This document shows, one piece after another, positions 12,081 to 25,900 of a DNA stretch of 64,000 nucleotides. This DNA is from Scolanthus callimorphus. Taxonomy: Eukaryota > Cnidaria > Anthozoa > Actiniaria > Edwardsiidae. The stretch spans positions 14,363,646 to 14,427,645 of the forward strand of contig CM066919.1 in NCBI GenBank assembly GCA_033964015.1, written 5' to 3'. Positions within the stretch are counted from its first letter, which is position 1; every line of letters begins with the position of its first letter. Under the pieces are notes generated by a model. It ran no database searches. It was not told the DNA's origin and worked only from the letters and a program-made list of their open reading frames with translations. The translations under genes were made by a program, and so were the position numbers.

Positions 12081-14696
12081 CTTCAGACAGGCATATAACA
12101 AAATATGGAATTTTGTTGATGCAGGAGGCCAAGCTAATCGTGGCAGCTCAATCAAATTTAAATACTTTTGCTTTAAATGTTTTTTTTTTATTTCATAACT
12201 TTCAACACTGGAAGTACCTGAAATAGGGTGTGGTTTAACTTAAGAATAATGCTGCATAAAACATCTTATCAATACTTGTAATTTGGAGAAAAAGGAAACT
12301 CAAGAAATAGATTTTGCCAAATAGTGAAGTGTACATCTATCAAGGCTGTAAGTAAGCAATATAGGGCGTGACTCAATATGTATAGTAATGGAGGACATCT
12401 ATTTGCGAATAAAGTAACATATTAAGGCTTTTGTGTAAAATTAAGACGTTCTTATTTCTTTAGCAATGATAAACCAACCCATCTTTATGCTATCTGGAAG
12501 TATATACTTTTGCGCGTGGTTTTTATATAGAATTGCTCAGGACATCAAGCTCTACCACTCTGCCAAATTTCAAGCTTGTAACATCAATTTGCACAATTTT
12601 GCACCAATCTGCTGTACTATTTGAAAACCCCCCCATGCAGGCAGAATTCTGATTTTGAAAAACCCCCTCCCTCAGAAAAAAATCATACCTTCCCAATGGG
12701 TTAGATTTTGTAATTGCAGAGGGGTAGGGATGTCAAATGCCTTGTATGCCCATCCCGGAGTACATATATTTTCTGGAATTGCCCAATGGTGGATACTGTG
12801 AGCCCGTGTCAGCCTCTCCTTTGTTATTGTTTTCGTTCGATATTAGAAGACGAATTACATGTAGAAATCTCTTAATAAATATCTAAAAGCAAAGTTTCAG
12901 ATTTGATTTACCAAATTCAATCGAGAACTGTGCTCTATATTCTCTCAATCAGCCGATGGAAATGGATGCTTTCTCCGACTTGGTATGTTGCTATGCTGTC
13001 AAAATGGCGGCTGACACCGGCTCTTTAAACAGAAAGTCACTTAAATTGAAAGCCTCAAACTCACCTTTTTTAAAATTCACTACTTGTAAAGTTACTGTTA
13101 CTGGTGTTTGACTTGGCTGATGGGGCCACTGGAACTTCCACTGTTTTGCTATCATGATAACTAAGTGATATGACTGTAGGTAACACCAATGCATGATCTC
13201 AGAAAAAATTCCTACCTTCCCAATGGGTTAGATTTGTAATTGCAGAGGGGCAGGGATGTCAAATGCCTTGTATGCCCCATACAATTATCAGAATCTCTAG
13301 ATGGATGGTGCTCTTCTCTCAGAGACATGACATTTTATGATAATTTTGATTACCTATTTATTTTCTGTTGGGGAATGGTAGGGTATTTTTTTTCTGGAAT
13401 CACACAATGCTGTACCAGTACATTTGCATATTTGAGCCCACGTTGTGTTCCAAAACGTTAAAAGCTAAAAATCAGGAGGGGTCGTCCAAATAAGCTATTT
13501 TATTTGTACTAGGGATGGACAAATGGTAATCTCTGCTGTAAAGGGGAAGAAGGATTTGTGCAACCGGGACATACCAGGAAAGTGGTTAAAGTATGCATCT
13601 CTACTTAGCAGTTACAATGGAGGATTTCAGCCCTAATAATTTTCATCATTAGCATGTTTTTTTTTTCTTCACATTTTTGCCAGTTCAGTGATTACAGTAA
13701 AAGTGGGCACTGGTGGGCCCCATTGAATTTACTGCTCTACTTCTTAAAGCAAATTGGAGCTCTGGAGGGCTTGTAATCTCGTGCCTTACAAGAATACTGA
13801 TCACAACAGACAAAAAGCAAATAAAATATACAACCTCTCTTGGTAAAAAAATTCCTTGCAAGAACTCCAATCACAAAATGGTAGTGAAAGTTGAAATAGA
13901 AACCATCGTTTTGGACAGTATAGTACAAACACCTACTGACAGAACTAGGAACTGATGCAAAATTTGTAACCCTCATATGCTGTGGGGCCCTGGACTCGAT
14001 CTGAGACCATAAATATTTATCGTGCAACGAAAATCATCCAAAAAACCCCAACCAGCCCAACAAAAATCAAGATGAACCATGTTCATACAACAAAAGCAGC
14101 ACAGAGGATTTTAAAAGCCAGAAATGTGGTCATTTTGAAAACCTGTTTTTGAATTCTATAGTTCCTATTCAATTATACACACCAATCATAGCCTTGGCTT
14201 TCCTGTGAGTTTATTCAGAGTTCCTTATACACGGTTGATGCAAAAGGTTAAAGGTAAGGATATTTTTGCGGATTCTTAACCGAGTGAATATCTGAATTTG
14301 TAAGCTTTTCCAATCTACAGCTACTTTATTTACGGATAAAACTTTCGCAGTACTATACTGCAGAGTTTCCTCTCGATTACTTTATAAAATTTGGCACAAA
14401 AGAATAAGCCACTCAGATAGGATTTCAAGGCTAAGCATTTTACCTGTACAAGCAGCGATCATAAGAGCAGATGGCATTTGTTATAAATATAAGACAGAAA
14501 ACCGGGATACAGTGGGAGGCTGACAAAAAATCAAACATACCGCCTCGCTCGAAATTTGGTTTACATTTTAAGCTAATGCGGGAACAACGGCCAGTCAGCT
14601 TCTCAAGTAATCAAAGATGGAGTTTATGAGCTTAATCCAATTATGGAGACTGAAAAATGAAGCCAGAATTCAGAAAGTACTCACTCCACTCGACTT
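12081..14696. other. Non-coding region with duplicated AT/GC-mixed blocks
   Basis: A block with caatgggttagattttgtaa, agaggggtagggatgtcaaa and tgccttgtatgccc occurs at about 12690-12750 and again in direct orientation at 13220-13277. These are remnants of MITEs that start or end with variants of TGTG(T/A)GATTCCAGAAA. No genes are recognised. Confidence 0.45.
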
Positions 14697-16064
14697 GTTT
14701 ATCAGGGCCGAGTAGATTCGATTCTTCGAGCGTCGAAAATCACACTTAGGCAATGTTTTCCTTTCGTGTTTAACCAGGAACTGAAATGCACTTTGGGGTT
14801 GTCATTCCACACAAATAACCCGAATTGTCTAGTACTGAAGTCCCATAAATGAATCGAACAAAACCCGCTTGTTTCTACATTTGCCCAGGCGCGCGAGTTC
14901 GTTTGATGACTTGTTTCCTCGGTCTTGCTCATCGAATTCAGGTTCTCAGAGAGAAATGCACAGATTGCATCTTCGTACACATTCTATTCTTGCAAGTGAT
15001 TCAGTCCGATTCTTGATAGTGTTACAAAACAGAGCTCCAGCGGCAGAGAATCGCACTGCACTCTCGATTCCTCGTTCCCTCCGCCATGTTGTTTTGCTGG
15101 CTTGTACATCAGTTGACGTCACACATCCTTATTTGCAAACTTGAATTTTAATGTGATGCTAATTTATGTTAATGAGCTCTTCGCTCGCTTGAAAAATGTC
15201 GTCCTTGAGGCCTGTTTTCAACAGTGTAATAAAACATGTTCTTCTTTTTTAATATATCTTATATTTGGCAGAATGTAACAACTATAGTCAATCTTCAAAT
15301 TGGCGGGTTGGAATCAAGAAGTGAGATTTCGTTTCAGTGGCACTTTAATGGGATGTTTTTCAGCACTATTAAAAAATATGCGAGCCGCTGGCTAGACGAA
15401 ATGATATATACAAATTCGTACCATATAAAAAAATTAAAAAAATTAATTTGCTCTGCACAGAGAGAGTTGTTGTAATTTCAACTGCCTGTGATATTCTATA
15501 AAGACTTTTCGATAGATTTTATGACTGTTTTGTTTTATTGTGCAAATATACATATAAAAGGTGACCAGCAGAACTTCGCGGCTCGTCAGCGAGGCGCGCG
15601 TAGGTCCAAAACAGTGCGTGTCCAGTTCCGTTGAAAATTCTTGCCAAAGGGGAGGAGTTATAACTTCAAATTTTCAACAGTTGGACAAGAATAGTAACTA
15701 AAGCTTTCCTGTAAATCTCAGCTCTGTACTCTATTCTTAACATATTGTACAAAAATCCGAATTTAGTCAAATCGACGCTGTTCTTATCGCTAAATCTTAC
15801 TGCTCTGAATGCGTGTTCGTAATTTAAATTGCTGTGATGCGATAGCTCAACCCTTATACTTGCTCGTTATGCCATTTTGTCTCCTTCAAAATACTAGCGA
15901 TGAGCGCAGGAGTTTGATGTTCATGTTTCAGTATTTTTAGGATCAAAGCGTCATCGGTTGTCAAGCTAAAAATGGCAAATGGCAACGGACAATGGTTATG
16001 CAAATTTACACTCAAAGTGTAGACTGTCGCCAATCAAAGGCGAGGGCAGCCTGTTTTGAATCTA

Positions 16065-17125
16065 TCACGCGGTCGCTTGATTCTAGACGTTCGAATGATT
16101 GCTTTCCAACGGCTTTTCTGCACGCAAGATCCGTCGTACGACGCCTTAAGAGGCATGGAATGAGCAAATCTTTCGACCTGAAATTCCTACACAACGTAAG
16201 TTTTGCACCGTCGATTGGTTGAGATGAATAGTTCTATCCTTTCGCTATCACCGAGTGGCGATTTTGAGCGGATTCGAGCGTTTCTTTCGAATTTATGGCT
16301 GTTTTCGCTCGGGAGGTGGTCTCGAAGTCTCCAACCTTTGAAAGAGATTATAATAGAGGAGAGAGGGGTGAAACATAAATCGCTAAAAACGGACTCAAAA
16401 CTCAAATTTATCGAAAGTACAGGATGACTGAATGAAAGTCTATTATTTCTCTTACAGAAGGGATATTTAACGATTCACTACAGTCGCTAGCGAAGCAAAT
16501 GTTCATTAAGTGAAGTCAATAACAAACATTACGGTATTGAAACCACTTAATCAGCTTTATTTAAATTATTACTTTAAACTCCCATGGAGCTTGAGGAACC
16601 TGTGGTTTAAGGTCCATCCTTTCCCAGCTATATACCTCCGCTATAAAACTGGTGGGTTGCCTAGCTGTGGGACGACACGCGCAAACCGGAAAGTCCATGA
16701 AAATCAAGTAGTTATGGGAGGAGAACCACGACGGGACCACGACGACAAGTGTGTTACGTACGTGAATAATAGAGGTGTTTGTAGCCAACAATACATCCGG
16801 AACTCTCGCACGACGAGAAATGTTAAAAAATGTTATTGTAAACATGTTATTGTAAACATGGACTTGTAAAAATACTATGGCTCGCACGCCTCGCATGCTC
16901 GCATGACTCGCTGGCTCGCACATTTGTATCACTCGTACATTCGATCACAGTTGATCATGCTAGGGTTAATTAGAATTAAAATTAAATTATTGCTGCTATA
17001 AATGGACACATTATTTAAATTCCATTACTCCTGAGGGACTGAGCAAAAAAATCGTGCGTCCAGTCTGCCTTCATCAACAAACCACATTCAAACCACAATA
17101 GCTGGTCTCTGTCTGCTGCAGTCAA
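16065..17125. other. Intron without recognised genes
   Basis: Open frames here (for example 16510-16869) have no motif, and overlapping frames on the other strand are equally open. The block 16877-16921 repeats the word ctcgcatg/gctcgca and is the inverse of 2262-2305. Confidence 0.4.
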
Positions 17126-17747
17126 TAGCCGTATTCACACTAGAGGACGGAAAACTCGTGGTGGGTTTTTCGTCTGACGAGTTTTCCGTCTGATATGAAT
17201 TTAGACGATTTCCCGTCGAAAATCCGTCTCGTCCCGGTTTCACACTTAGATTTCCCGTAAAAATCCGTCTCGTCCCGGTTTCACACTAAGACGAGTTTTC
17301 CGTCTCTAGTGTGAAAACGGCTAATAGCTATATTCACACTAGAGACGGAAAACGCGTCTGAGACGAGTTTCTCGCCTTGAATATGGTTCCCTGTTCTTCT
17401 GTGATCGAAATAATTTTTTTTAAGAAGAAAGTTTAGACAGATAACAAGCAAGTGTTTCTGAGTAGAATTAACATAAGACAGGAACTATCTCTGACGAGGA
17501 ACTCGTCTCAGACGAGTTTTCCGTCTCTAGTGTGAATACAGCTAATAGCCGTATTCACACTAGAGTCGGAAAACTTGTCTTAGTGTGAAACCGAGACGAG
17601 ACGGATTTTTGACGGGAAATCTTAGTGTGAAACCGGGACGAGACGTATTTTTGACGGGAAATCGTCTGAATTCATATCAGACGGAAAACTCGTCAGACGA
17701 AAAACCCATCATGACGAGTTTTCCGTCCTCTAGTGTGAATACGGCTA
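17126..17747. mobile_element. Composite of three MITEs sharing TIRs
   Basis: The terminus TAGCCGTATTCACACTAGAG and its complement CTCTAGTGTGAATACGGCTA bound the block. The same terminus recurs internally near 17320-17350 and 17530-17565, dividing it into three units of about 200 bp. The outer two units are inverted copies of one another (both contain the ATATGAA(T/a)TTAGACGA...CGGGAAA type core), and the middle one has a different core. It is non-coding. Confidence 0.75.
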
Positions 17748-17752
17748 ATGCG

Positions 17753-17942
17753 TTTTATTATTCAGCACATCGATGCACTGCCCAAATATGGTCATTGGAA
17801 CGCCAATAGCTGTCTTCTGTACATGACAGCTATCCTGCGATATCCGTCTCTGAGGAAAATGTGATGTTTTGAGCTCGTAAATAATACACAAAAGTCACTT
17901 TTTTCGGGGTTTTGTGTGCTATCGATGTGCTGAATAATAAAA
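17753..17942. mobile_element. 190-bp palindromic MITE
   Basis: TTTTATTATTCAGCACATCG at the left is mirrored by CGATGTGCTGAATAATAAAA at the right, with a non-palindromic centre. It directly abuts the composite MITE on one side and another palindrome on the other. Confidence 0.7.
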
Positions 17943-18054
17943 CCATTATCCTGCTCGATTTTGCAGAATATCGTCTGATTTTAGCCAACTCGGGACTTCG
18001 TCCCTCGTCGGCTAAGTATCAGACGATATTCTGCGCAATCTCGCAGGATAATGG
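17943..18054. repeat. 112-bp palindrome
   Basis: CCATTATCCTGC...GCAGAATATCGTCTGA is mirrored by TCAGACGATATTCTGC...GCAGGATAATGG around a spacer holding ACGAAGTCCC/GGGACTTCGT. It could form a cruciform and is probably a small MITE. Confidence 0.65.
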
Positions 18055-19048
18055 TTAATTACCGAAATGGCCAACTTCATCCGCTTTGTTCTCGAAGCCT
18101 ATGACGATTTTAGCTGACGAAACGTATGACGATTTTAGCTAAACTTGCATTTAGCTAACTACGTATAGGACATATATTTCTGTGTTTGATTTTGAGGCTT
18201 GTGAATTTCGAAATGTATTGATTCAATGGAGGGTACTTTTTACGTCATGCAAGTAGAATAGTTAAGGGACTTCGTATATGCAATACCAAGCGATTTGCAA
18301 CTCTGGTTTTTGAAAAATCAAAAGAAAGTAAAAATGAAGGTTTTGTTTCCAAGTATTTTGCGCCGGTCTAATAATTGTAATCGTAAATTCGTTTTATTTA
18401 TTACAAAATTTTAGGGCGATTAGATAAAGTTGAGAGCCAATAACTGGCCTTGCAAAAGATGTTTCGCCACACAAATAATTACCCGCGGACCAACTTATTT
18501 AGTTCATGGCTATATTCATTTCTAATCTACGCCTGCACCGCGACACGCGCAATAATCAACAAACAGCAAATGGAGTGTGAAAATGCCTGTACCTGGAGAT
18601 GAAGCGCAGACTACTTGTTAGTCTGAAGACTTCAAAACGCGGAGTGAAATTATCACTTACAAAATCACTTTTATACAGCACGCAATTTGCATAAACAACA
18701 ATACACAATAGAACTAAACAACATACTGGACGTGCAAAGCTATGAACCGAAATGAAAGAGCTTCTCAATTCCATAAATTCCAATGAGAAGCACTAATTAT
18801 ATGCAATACATAAAATCATACATATGCATTCATGCATCCGTCCATATATACATAATTTACATACGTGGATTGCGTCTAAACGTCTATCAGCTTGAAGCGG
18901 ATAGGATAATGGGGGCATCTAAACTGCTACTGGTTGATCTGAATTCAGACAGTTAGCGCAATCAACAACAACTAAAATCATTAAATTTCAGCACATTTCT
19001 ACGCATGTTTGTTTCTAATATTTTACAGAAATTCAAATCAATCTTTAC
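18055..19048. other. Intron, nothing recognised
   Basis: AT-rich, single-copy-looking sequence. No supported coding region or structural repeat was found. Confidence 0.4.
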
Positions 19049-19395
<347 letters not shown>

Positions 19396-20040
19396 GGAGA
19401 TGGACAGGCATATTTGTCACACTTTTATAGGGCATTTTGCAACATTCGGGCATATTCGTCACATCAGTGTTGTGGGTAGGGCATTATTGCAACACTAATG
19501 TGACAAAATGCCCTAGAGCCAGTTTTAGCAAACAGGGCATTTTTGCAACTCTAATGTGACAAATACGCCCTAGGGCATATTTTCAACAGTTTTGGTGAAA
19601 CAGGGCATTTCTGCAACAATAGGGCATTTTTGCAACAGTACAGCTTTCTTCGTGTTTTCTGATAATTAGAGTTTGAAAACGCTACTGCTACTTGTTTCAA
19701 TTAATATATGTATTACAATAGCATTCGCCTTTTTCATGCGACAATTTAAGACTTATTATTGTATTTTCGAAGTCGATTGATCTTGTCAAAATATACTCTA
19801 ATTTTACACTAATATGAAGGTGTGTTTGTCTTTCAAAGAGTAATAGCTGCAATAACTGAATAACCAGATCAGGGGCGTAGCCAGAGGGGTCCAGGGGGGC
19901 CGGGGCCCCCTTTCTCGGAGATTTTCCCATACATTTACTGTATTTGCTGGAGAAAATTTGAGCATTTTCGTCCCATGTTTTCACTATCCGGCCCCCCCTT
20001 CAGATATTCCTGGTTACGCCGCTGCAGATGGCACAAAACC
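19396..20040. repeat. Cluster of GGGCATTTTTGCAAC / GTGACAAA(T/A) words
   Basis: Directly beside the microsatellite, variants of agggcatttt(t)gcaac occur about six times between 19425 and 19640, alternating with gtgacaaaatgccct or gtcacatcagtg. The complementary word (ttgcgaaaatgcccta) reappears at about 27245-27290 and near 28000, next to the second (CAGA)n array. No coding potential. Confidence 0.6.
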
Positions 20041-20690
20041 CGTCAAGATTTAGATAGCGACGACTGTAGCACCAGTGCAAGGTTTAATGAACGTTCACTG
20101 TAGCGCCAGAATACACACAAAGACAAGGTTTGGTCTGTAGATAGCGATAACTGTAGTGCCAAGGTAACACAAAGCACAAGCTTGAGATAGCGACGACTGT
20201 AGCACCAGTCTTCTCGCGAGGAAAAGCAAAACCGAACGTACTTGCATTACCAGTGTACATCAGTTATGGTTTAGATAGTAAAATAAAGTTTTTACCTCTT
20301 AATTTAGATGTATATACATGAGTGTATTTATTAAACCTAATAAAGGCTAACCTTTTGTTCTTGTTGCGAATGACTGTACAGCCAGTGTTCACCCGCAAGA
20401 ACATAGTTTAAACAGCGCCATAACTGTTAGTACACGAAACCAAATATAAAGTGCATCTACCCAAAAGCACAGTTTAAAATACTAGTGTACAGGATCAAAT
20501 AAAAACGTATTATGACTTCACACCCTTCGTGTACTATGCAAGCACAAGGTTTAGATTGAAATAACTGTAGCGCCGGAGTACACGCAATCACGAAGGTTAC
20601 ATGGCGATAACCGTGTAGCATCATTGTGCACGCAGGCACAAGGGTTAGATAGTGTAAGACCGTAGCGCCTGTATACACACAAACAACGCA
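20041..20690. repeat. Degenerate 46-bp minisatellite copies
   Basis: Scattered words such as tagatagcgacgactgtagc, accagt and cacaaggtt identify diverged copies of the 46-bp unit that is regular at 22995-26830. They are an outlying, older part of that array, separated from it by the 400-bp array. Confidence 0.65.
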
Positions 20691-20699
20691 CAATATGTC

Positions 20700-22985
20700 A
20701 GGATTAACTTCTTCCTTGAAGTTTCAATAAATTTCAATTAAATGTAGCAAGTTTATGGCTATTCTTAATGCGATAATACCATGTTTTTACAGACATTTTG
20801 AACTCAGCACTTGAAACTTGCATCATAGTATAGATAATACCATGTTTTTTCGCGGAAATTTTAGAATGTCAGCACTTGAATTTTGCATATAGTACGTCTC
20901 CTAGAATCGTCATATCTCAGTGATGTTTTTGCAGAAAGCAACCAAACTTAGCGCACGTGTAGTCAGGCAAAAGTTAATGATCAATTCGAGTTACTTGGTG
21001 AGTGTTTTTTTTTTTCAGCCTGCGTACTGGCCGCGAAATTCAGGAAAAATGCGAAAAAATCGATGTTGAAAATGTCAATCTTCGCCAAGTTTGACCCTTC
21101 ACTTGGTGCTATAGCAACAGGCCCTAGCAACGCACACTACGTCTGAATTATTGCCATCTATTGGAAAGTTGTTCCATGAAGTTTCAAACAGTTTCAATTA
21201 AATTTGGCGAGATTATGGCTATTCTTGAAGATGCGATAATACCATGTTTTTTCGCGGAAATTTTAAAGTCAGCACTTGAATTTTGCATATAGTACGTCTC
21301 CAAGAATCGTCATATCTCAGTGATTTTTAAGCAGAAAGCAACCAAACTTGGCGAACGTGTAGTCATGTAACAGTAAACGATCAATTCAAGTTACTTGGCA
21401 CCAAAAGATTTTCTTCAGCCTGCGTACAGGCTGCGAAATCCATAGAAAATGCGAAAAAATCGATGTTGAAAATGCCAATCTTCGCCAACTTTGACCCTTC
21501 ACTTGGTGCCATAGCAACAAGCCCTAGCAACGCACAATACGTCAAGATTATTGTCATCTATTGGAAAGTTGTTCCATGAAGTTTCAAACAGTTTTAATTA
21601 AATTTGGCGAGTTTATGGCTATTCTTGAAGATGCGATAATACCATGTTTTTTCGCGGAAATGTTAAAGTCGGCACTTGAATTTTGCATATAGTACGTCTC
21701 CAAGAATCGTCATATCTCAGTGATGTTTATGCAGAAAGCAACCAAACTTAGCGAACGTGTAGTCAGGCAAAAGTTAATGATCAATTCGAGTTACTTGGCA
21801 CTAAAAGTGCTTTTTTCAGCCTGCGTACTGGCTGCGAAATTCAGGAAAAATGCGAAAAAATCAATGTTGAAAATGCCAATCTTCGCCAAGTTTGACCCTT
21901 CACTTGGTGCCATAGCAACAAGCCCTAGCAACGCACAATATGTCAGGATTATTGTCATCTATTGAAGAGTTGTTTCTTGAAGTTTCAAACAGTTTCAATT
22001 AAATTTGGCGAGTTTATGGCTATTCTTGAAGATGCGATAATACCACGTTTTTTCGTGGAAATTTTAAAGTCGGCACTTGAATTTTGCATATAGTACGTCT
22101 TCAAAAATCGTCATATCTCAGTGATTTTTATGCAGAAAGCAACCAAACTTAGCGAACGTGTAGTCAGGCAAAAGTTAATGATCAATTCAAGTTACTTGGC
22201 ACCAAACGATTTCGTCAGCCTGCGTACAGGCCGCGAAATCCAGGAAAAATACGAAAAAATCGATGTTGAAAATGCCAATGTTCGCCAAGTTTGACCTTTC
22301 ACTTGGTGCCATAGCAACAAGCCCTAGCAACGCACAATACGTCAGGATTATTGTCATCTATTGGAGAGTTGTTCCATGAAGTTTCAAACAGTTGTAATTA
22401 AATTTGGCGAGTTAATGGCTATTCTTGAAGATGCGATAATACCATGTTTTTTCGTGGAAATTTTAAAGTCGGCACTTGAATTTTGTATATAGTACGTCTC
22501 CAAGAATCGTCATATCTCAGTGATGTTTATGCAGAAAGCAACCAAACTTAGCGAACGTGTAGTCAGGCAAAAGTTAATGATCAATTCGAGTTACTATGCG
22601 TTTAGTGTTTCTTCAGCCTGCGTACAGGCCGCGAAATTCAGGGAAGATGCGAAAAAAAGTCGATGTCGAAAATATGTTTTTTCGCGGAAATTTTAAAGTC
22701 AGCACTTGAATCTTGCATATGATATGTCTTAAAGAATCTTCATATCTCTGCCATTTGTCTGCAGAAAGCAACCACACTTGGTGAACGTGTAGTCTGGTAA
22801 CAGTTCATGATCAATGTATGTTACTTTGCACTAAAGCACTAAAAGTCTTTCTTCAGCAGCCTACAGACAGCGAAATGTAGGGAAAATGCGCAAAATTCGA
22901 TGTCGAAAATACTAATACTTTACTAATACTTTTGCCAAACTTGGCAAAAATGTAGTCAAGTAACAGTTAATGATCAATTCTTGTT
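20700..22985. repeat. Tandem array of an approximately 400-bp unit
   Basis: The start word aagtttcaaacagttt recurs at about 21180, 21579, 21978 and 22379, giving a period of 399-401 bp and roughly five to six copies, with decayed copies at both ends. Each unit contains gatgcgataataccatg, gtacgtctccaagaatcgtc and agccctagcaacgcac. Open frames are short and not conserved between copies, so I treat it as satellite. Confidence 0.9.
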
Positions 22986-22994
22986 ACTTGGCAC

Positions 22995-25900
22995 TACATT
23001 ACATGCAAGTACAACGGTAAGATATCGATTACTGTAGCGCCAGTATACACGCAGGCACAAGGGATATATAGCAATGACTTTAGTGCCAGTATACACGCAA
23101 GCACAAGGGTTAGACAGTGATGACTGTAGCGCCAGTATACACGCAAGCACACGGGATAGATAGTGATGATTGTAGTGCCAGTATACACGCAAGTACAAGG
23201 GTTAGATAGCAATGACTTCAGCGCCAGTGGTAACACGCATGAACACGCATGCACAAGGGTTAGATTGTGGTGACTTTAGAGTCAGTATACACGCAAGCAC
23301 AAGGGCTATGTAGCAATGGCTGTAGCGCCAGTATACACGCAAGTACAAGGGTTAGAAAGCAATGAAATTAGCGCCAGATGCACCCAAGCATAAGGGTTAT
23401 AATTATAGCGCTGACTTTAGCGCCAGTATACACGCACGCACAAGGGTTAGATAGCAATGACTTAAGCGCCAGTATACACGCAAGCGAAAGGGTTATATAG
23501 CGATGACTGTAGCGCCAGTATACACGCAAGCAAAAGGGTTATATAGCGATGACTGTAGCGCCAGTATACACGCAGGCACAAGGGATAGATAGCAATGACT
23601 TTAGCGCCAGTATACACGCACGCACAAGGGTTAGATAGCAATGACTTAACCGCCAGTATACACGCAAGCAAAAGGGTTATATAGCGATGACTGTAGCGCC
23701 AGTATACACGCAAGCAAAAGGGTTATATAGCGATGACTGTAGCGCCAGTATACACGCAAGCAAAAGGGTTATATAGCGATTACTGTAGCGCCAGTATACA
23801 CGCAGGCACAAGGGATAGATAGCAATGACTTTAGCGCCAGTATACACGCAAGCACAAGGGTTAGACAGTGATGACTGTAGCGCCAGTATACACGCAAGCA
23901 CACGGGATAGATAGTGATGATTGTAGTCCCAGTATACACGCAAGTACAAGGGTTAGATAGCAATGACTTCAGCGCCAGTGGTAACACGCATGAACACGCA
24001 TGCACAAGGGTTAGATTGTGGTGACTTTAGAGTCAGTATACACGCAAGCACAAGGGCTATGTAGCAATGGCTGTAGCGCCAGTATACACGCAAGTACAAG
24101 GGTTAGAAAGCAATGAAATAGCGCCAGATGCACCCAAGCATAAGGGTTATAATTATAGCGATGACTTTAGCGCCAGTATACACGCACGCACAAGGGTTAG
24201 ATAGCAATGACTTAAGCGCCAGTATACACGCAAGCAAAAGGGTTATATAGCGATGACTGTAGCGCCAGTATACACGCAAGCAAAAGGGTTATATAGCGAT
24301 AACTGTAGCGCCAGTATACACGCAAGAAAAAGGGTTATATAGCGATGACTGTAGCGCCAGTATACACGCAAGCAAAAGGGTTATATAGCGATGACTGTAG
24401 CGCCAGTATACACGCAAGCACAAAGGCTATGTAGCGATGGCTGTAGCGCCAGTATACACGCAAGTACAAGGGTTAGAAAGCAATGAAATTAGCGCCAGAT
24501 GCACCCAAGCATAAGGGTTATAATTATAGCGATGACTTTAGCGCCAGTATACGCGCAAGCACAAGGGTTAGATAGCGATTACTGTAGCGCCAGTATACAT
24601 GCAAGCACAACGGCTAGACAGCGATGACTGTAGCGCCAGTATACACGCAAGCACAAGGGCTATGTAGCGATGGCTGTAGCGCCAGTATACACGCAAGTAC
24701 AAGGGTTAGAAAGCAATGAAATTAGCGCCAGATGCACCCAAGCATAAGGGTTATAATTATAGCGATGACTTTAGCGCCAGTATACACGCAAGCACAAGGG
24801 TTAGACAGCGATTACTGTAGCGCCAGTATACACCCAAGCACAAGGGTTAGATAGCGATTACTGTAGCGCCAGTATACATGCAAGCACAACGGCTAGACAG
24901 CGATGACTGTAGCGCCAGTATACACGCAAGCACAAGGGATAGATAGTGATGACTGTAGCGCCAGTATACATGCAAGCACAAGGGTTAGATAGCAATGACT
25001 TTAGCGCCAGTATACACGCAATCACAAGGGTTAGATAGCGATGACTGAAGTGCCAGTATACACGCAAGCACAAGGGTTAGATAGCGATAACTGTAGCGCC
25101 AGTATACACGCAAGCAAATGGGTTCTATAGCGATGCCTGTAGCGCCAGGATGCACGCAAGCACAAGGGTAATGTAGCGATGACTGTAGCGCCAGTATACA
25201 CGCAAGCACAAGGGTTAGATAGCGATGACTGTAGCGCCAGTATACACGCAAGCACAAGGGTTAGATAGCGATTACTGTAGCGCCAGTATACATGCAAGCA
25301 CAACGGCTATACAGCGATGACTGTAGCGCCAGTATACACGCAAGCACAAGGGATAGATAGTGATGACTGTAGCGCCAGTATACATGCAAGCACAAGGGTT
25401 AGATAGCAATGACTGTAGCGCCAGTATACACGCAATCACAAGGTTAGATAGCGATGACTGAAGTGCCAGTATACACGCAAGTACAAGGATTAGGTAGCGA
25501 TTACTGTAGCGCCAGTATACACGCAAGTACAAGGGTTAGATAGCGATGACTGTAGCGGCAGTATACACGCAAGCACAATGGTTAGATAGCGATGACTGTA
25601 GCGCCAGTATACACGCAAGCACAAGGGTTAGATAGCGATAACTGTAGCGCCAGTATACACGCAAGCAAATGGGTTCTATAGCGATGCCTGTAGCGCCAGT
25701 ATACACGTAAGCACAAGGGATAGATAGCAATGCCTGTAGCGCCAGTATACACGTAAGCACAAGGGATAGATAGCGATGACTGTAGCGCATACACGCAAGC
25801 ACAAGGGTTAAACAGTGATGACTGTAGCGCCAGTACACACGCAAGCAATGATGACTTTAGCGCCAGGATACACGCAAGCACAAGGGCAATGTAGCGATGA

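Larger units (their letters stand above)
5715..16064. mobile_element. Large interrupted inverted-repeat structure (about 10.3 kb)
   Basis: Sequence from 5715 (TAGATTCAAAACAGG) to about 6215 recurs in inverse at 15600-16064. Sequence 8632-9300 recurs in inverse at 14697-15352, including an ATGGCGGAGGGAACGAGG block near 8910 and near 15080. A further inner pair links 9920-10150 with 12540-12780. The left arm is interrupted at 6215-8630 by younger insertions. I read this as one large element or duplicated palindrome with long arms, later invaded. I found no target duplication, so its class is open. Confidence 0.6.

Noticed and set aside
16510..16932. Overlapping frames of about 120 codons on both strands
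   Set aside because: No splice context, motif or similarity that I recognise.
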